NCBI GenBank assembly: GCA_964411665.1
Contig: CAYPMR010000155.1
Location: 1-5,251, forward strand
Direction of reading: 5' to 3'
Source of the DNA: CALFCE01 sp964411665
GTDB taxonomy: Bacteria; Pseudomonadota; Gammaproteobacteria; Granulosicoccales; Granulosicoccaceae
DNA: 5,251 nt
Below the pieces are notes generated by a model that was given only the letters and a program-made list of their open reading frames with translations, made no database searches and was not told the origin of the DNA. A program made the translations under genes and the position numbers. This document shows positions 5,207 through 5,251 of the stretch, piece after piece (within the stretch, counting starts at the first letter, position 1; every line of letters begins with the position of its first letter).

Positions 5207-5251
5207 TTTGTGCAACAGCTACATAATTCCGAGTACGTCCTTGTAGGCTTG
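5207..5251 (-). repeat. Right copy of the 45-base inverted repeat
   Basis: Exact reverse complement of 922-955 over 5218-5251, with a further matching block TTTGTGC (5207-5213) after four mismatched bases. The match reaches the last base of the window, so the true outer edge and any partner of the 901-920 hairpin are cut off. The 107 bases between the last gene and the full repeat (5111-5217) hold nothing I recognise, apart from a second AATTCCGA (5192-5199) echoing the one inside the repeat (5226-5233). Confidence 0.9.

Noticed and set aside
922..5251. CRISPR array or integron cassette array
   Set aside because: No regularly spaced direct repeats, no integrase, and the two long repeats are inverted and 4.3 kb apart.

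Overview
The window looks like a proteobacterial chromosome, probably gammaproteobacterial, in which a PHA-metabolism gene is followed by about 4.3 kb of accessory DNA. The only gene whose function is clear from sequence is phaB (78-836), an NADPH-type acetoacetyl-CoA reductase of polyhydroxyalkanoate synthesis. The lineage guess rests on this gene and on the style of the intergenic repeat, so it is weak.

Layout: phaB is followed by a 164-base gap holding a small hairpin (901-920) and a repeat (922-966). This repeat returns in inverted orientation at the very end of the window (5207-5251): 34 bases are identical, and 41 of 45 match overall. Between the two copies lie a 149-aa putative winged-helix protein (1000-1449); an IS1595/ISXO2-type transposase on the minus strand (1446-2459); a divergent 65-aa HTH protein (2563-2760); a GC-rich, hairpin-rich gap (2761-3017) that may encode a structured RNA; a P63C-domain protein (3018-4025); an A+T-rich promoter region with a hairpin leader (4026-4252); a 76-aa unknown protein (4253-4483) closed by a clear intrinsic terminator; and a 180-aa unknown protein (4568-5110).

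How the parts may work together: the transposase and HTH genes are divergent and share a control region with two near-identical 16-bp palindromes spaced 33 bp centre to centre. One palindrome lies in the spacer of a good minus-strand promoter for the transposase, and the other sits upstream of the HTH gene. This suggests that the HTH protein represses the transposase and itself. A different palindrome, TGTGA-N6-TCACA nested in TGCAAGCA-type repeats, precedes the P63C gene. The whole block can be read as a mobile or formerly mobile element carrying P63C and two unknown genes as cargo. No target-site duplication is visible because the window ends on the right repeat, so the element boundary is unproven. 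No CRISPR array, tRNA or rRNA was seen.
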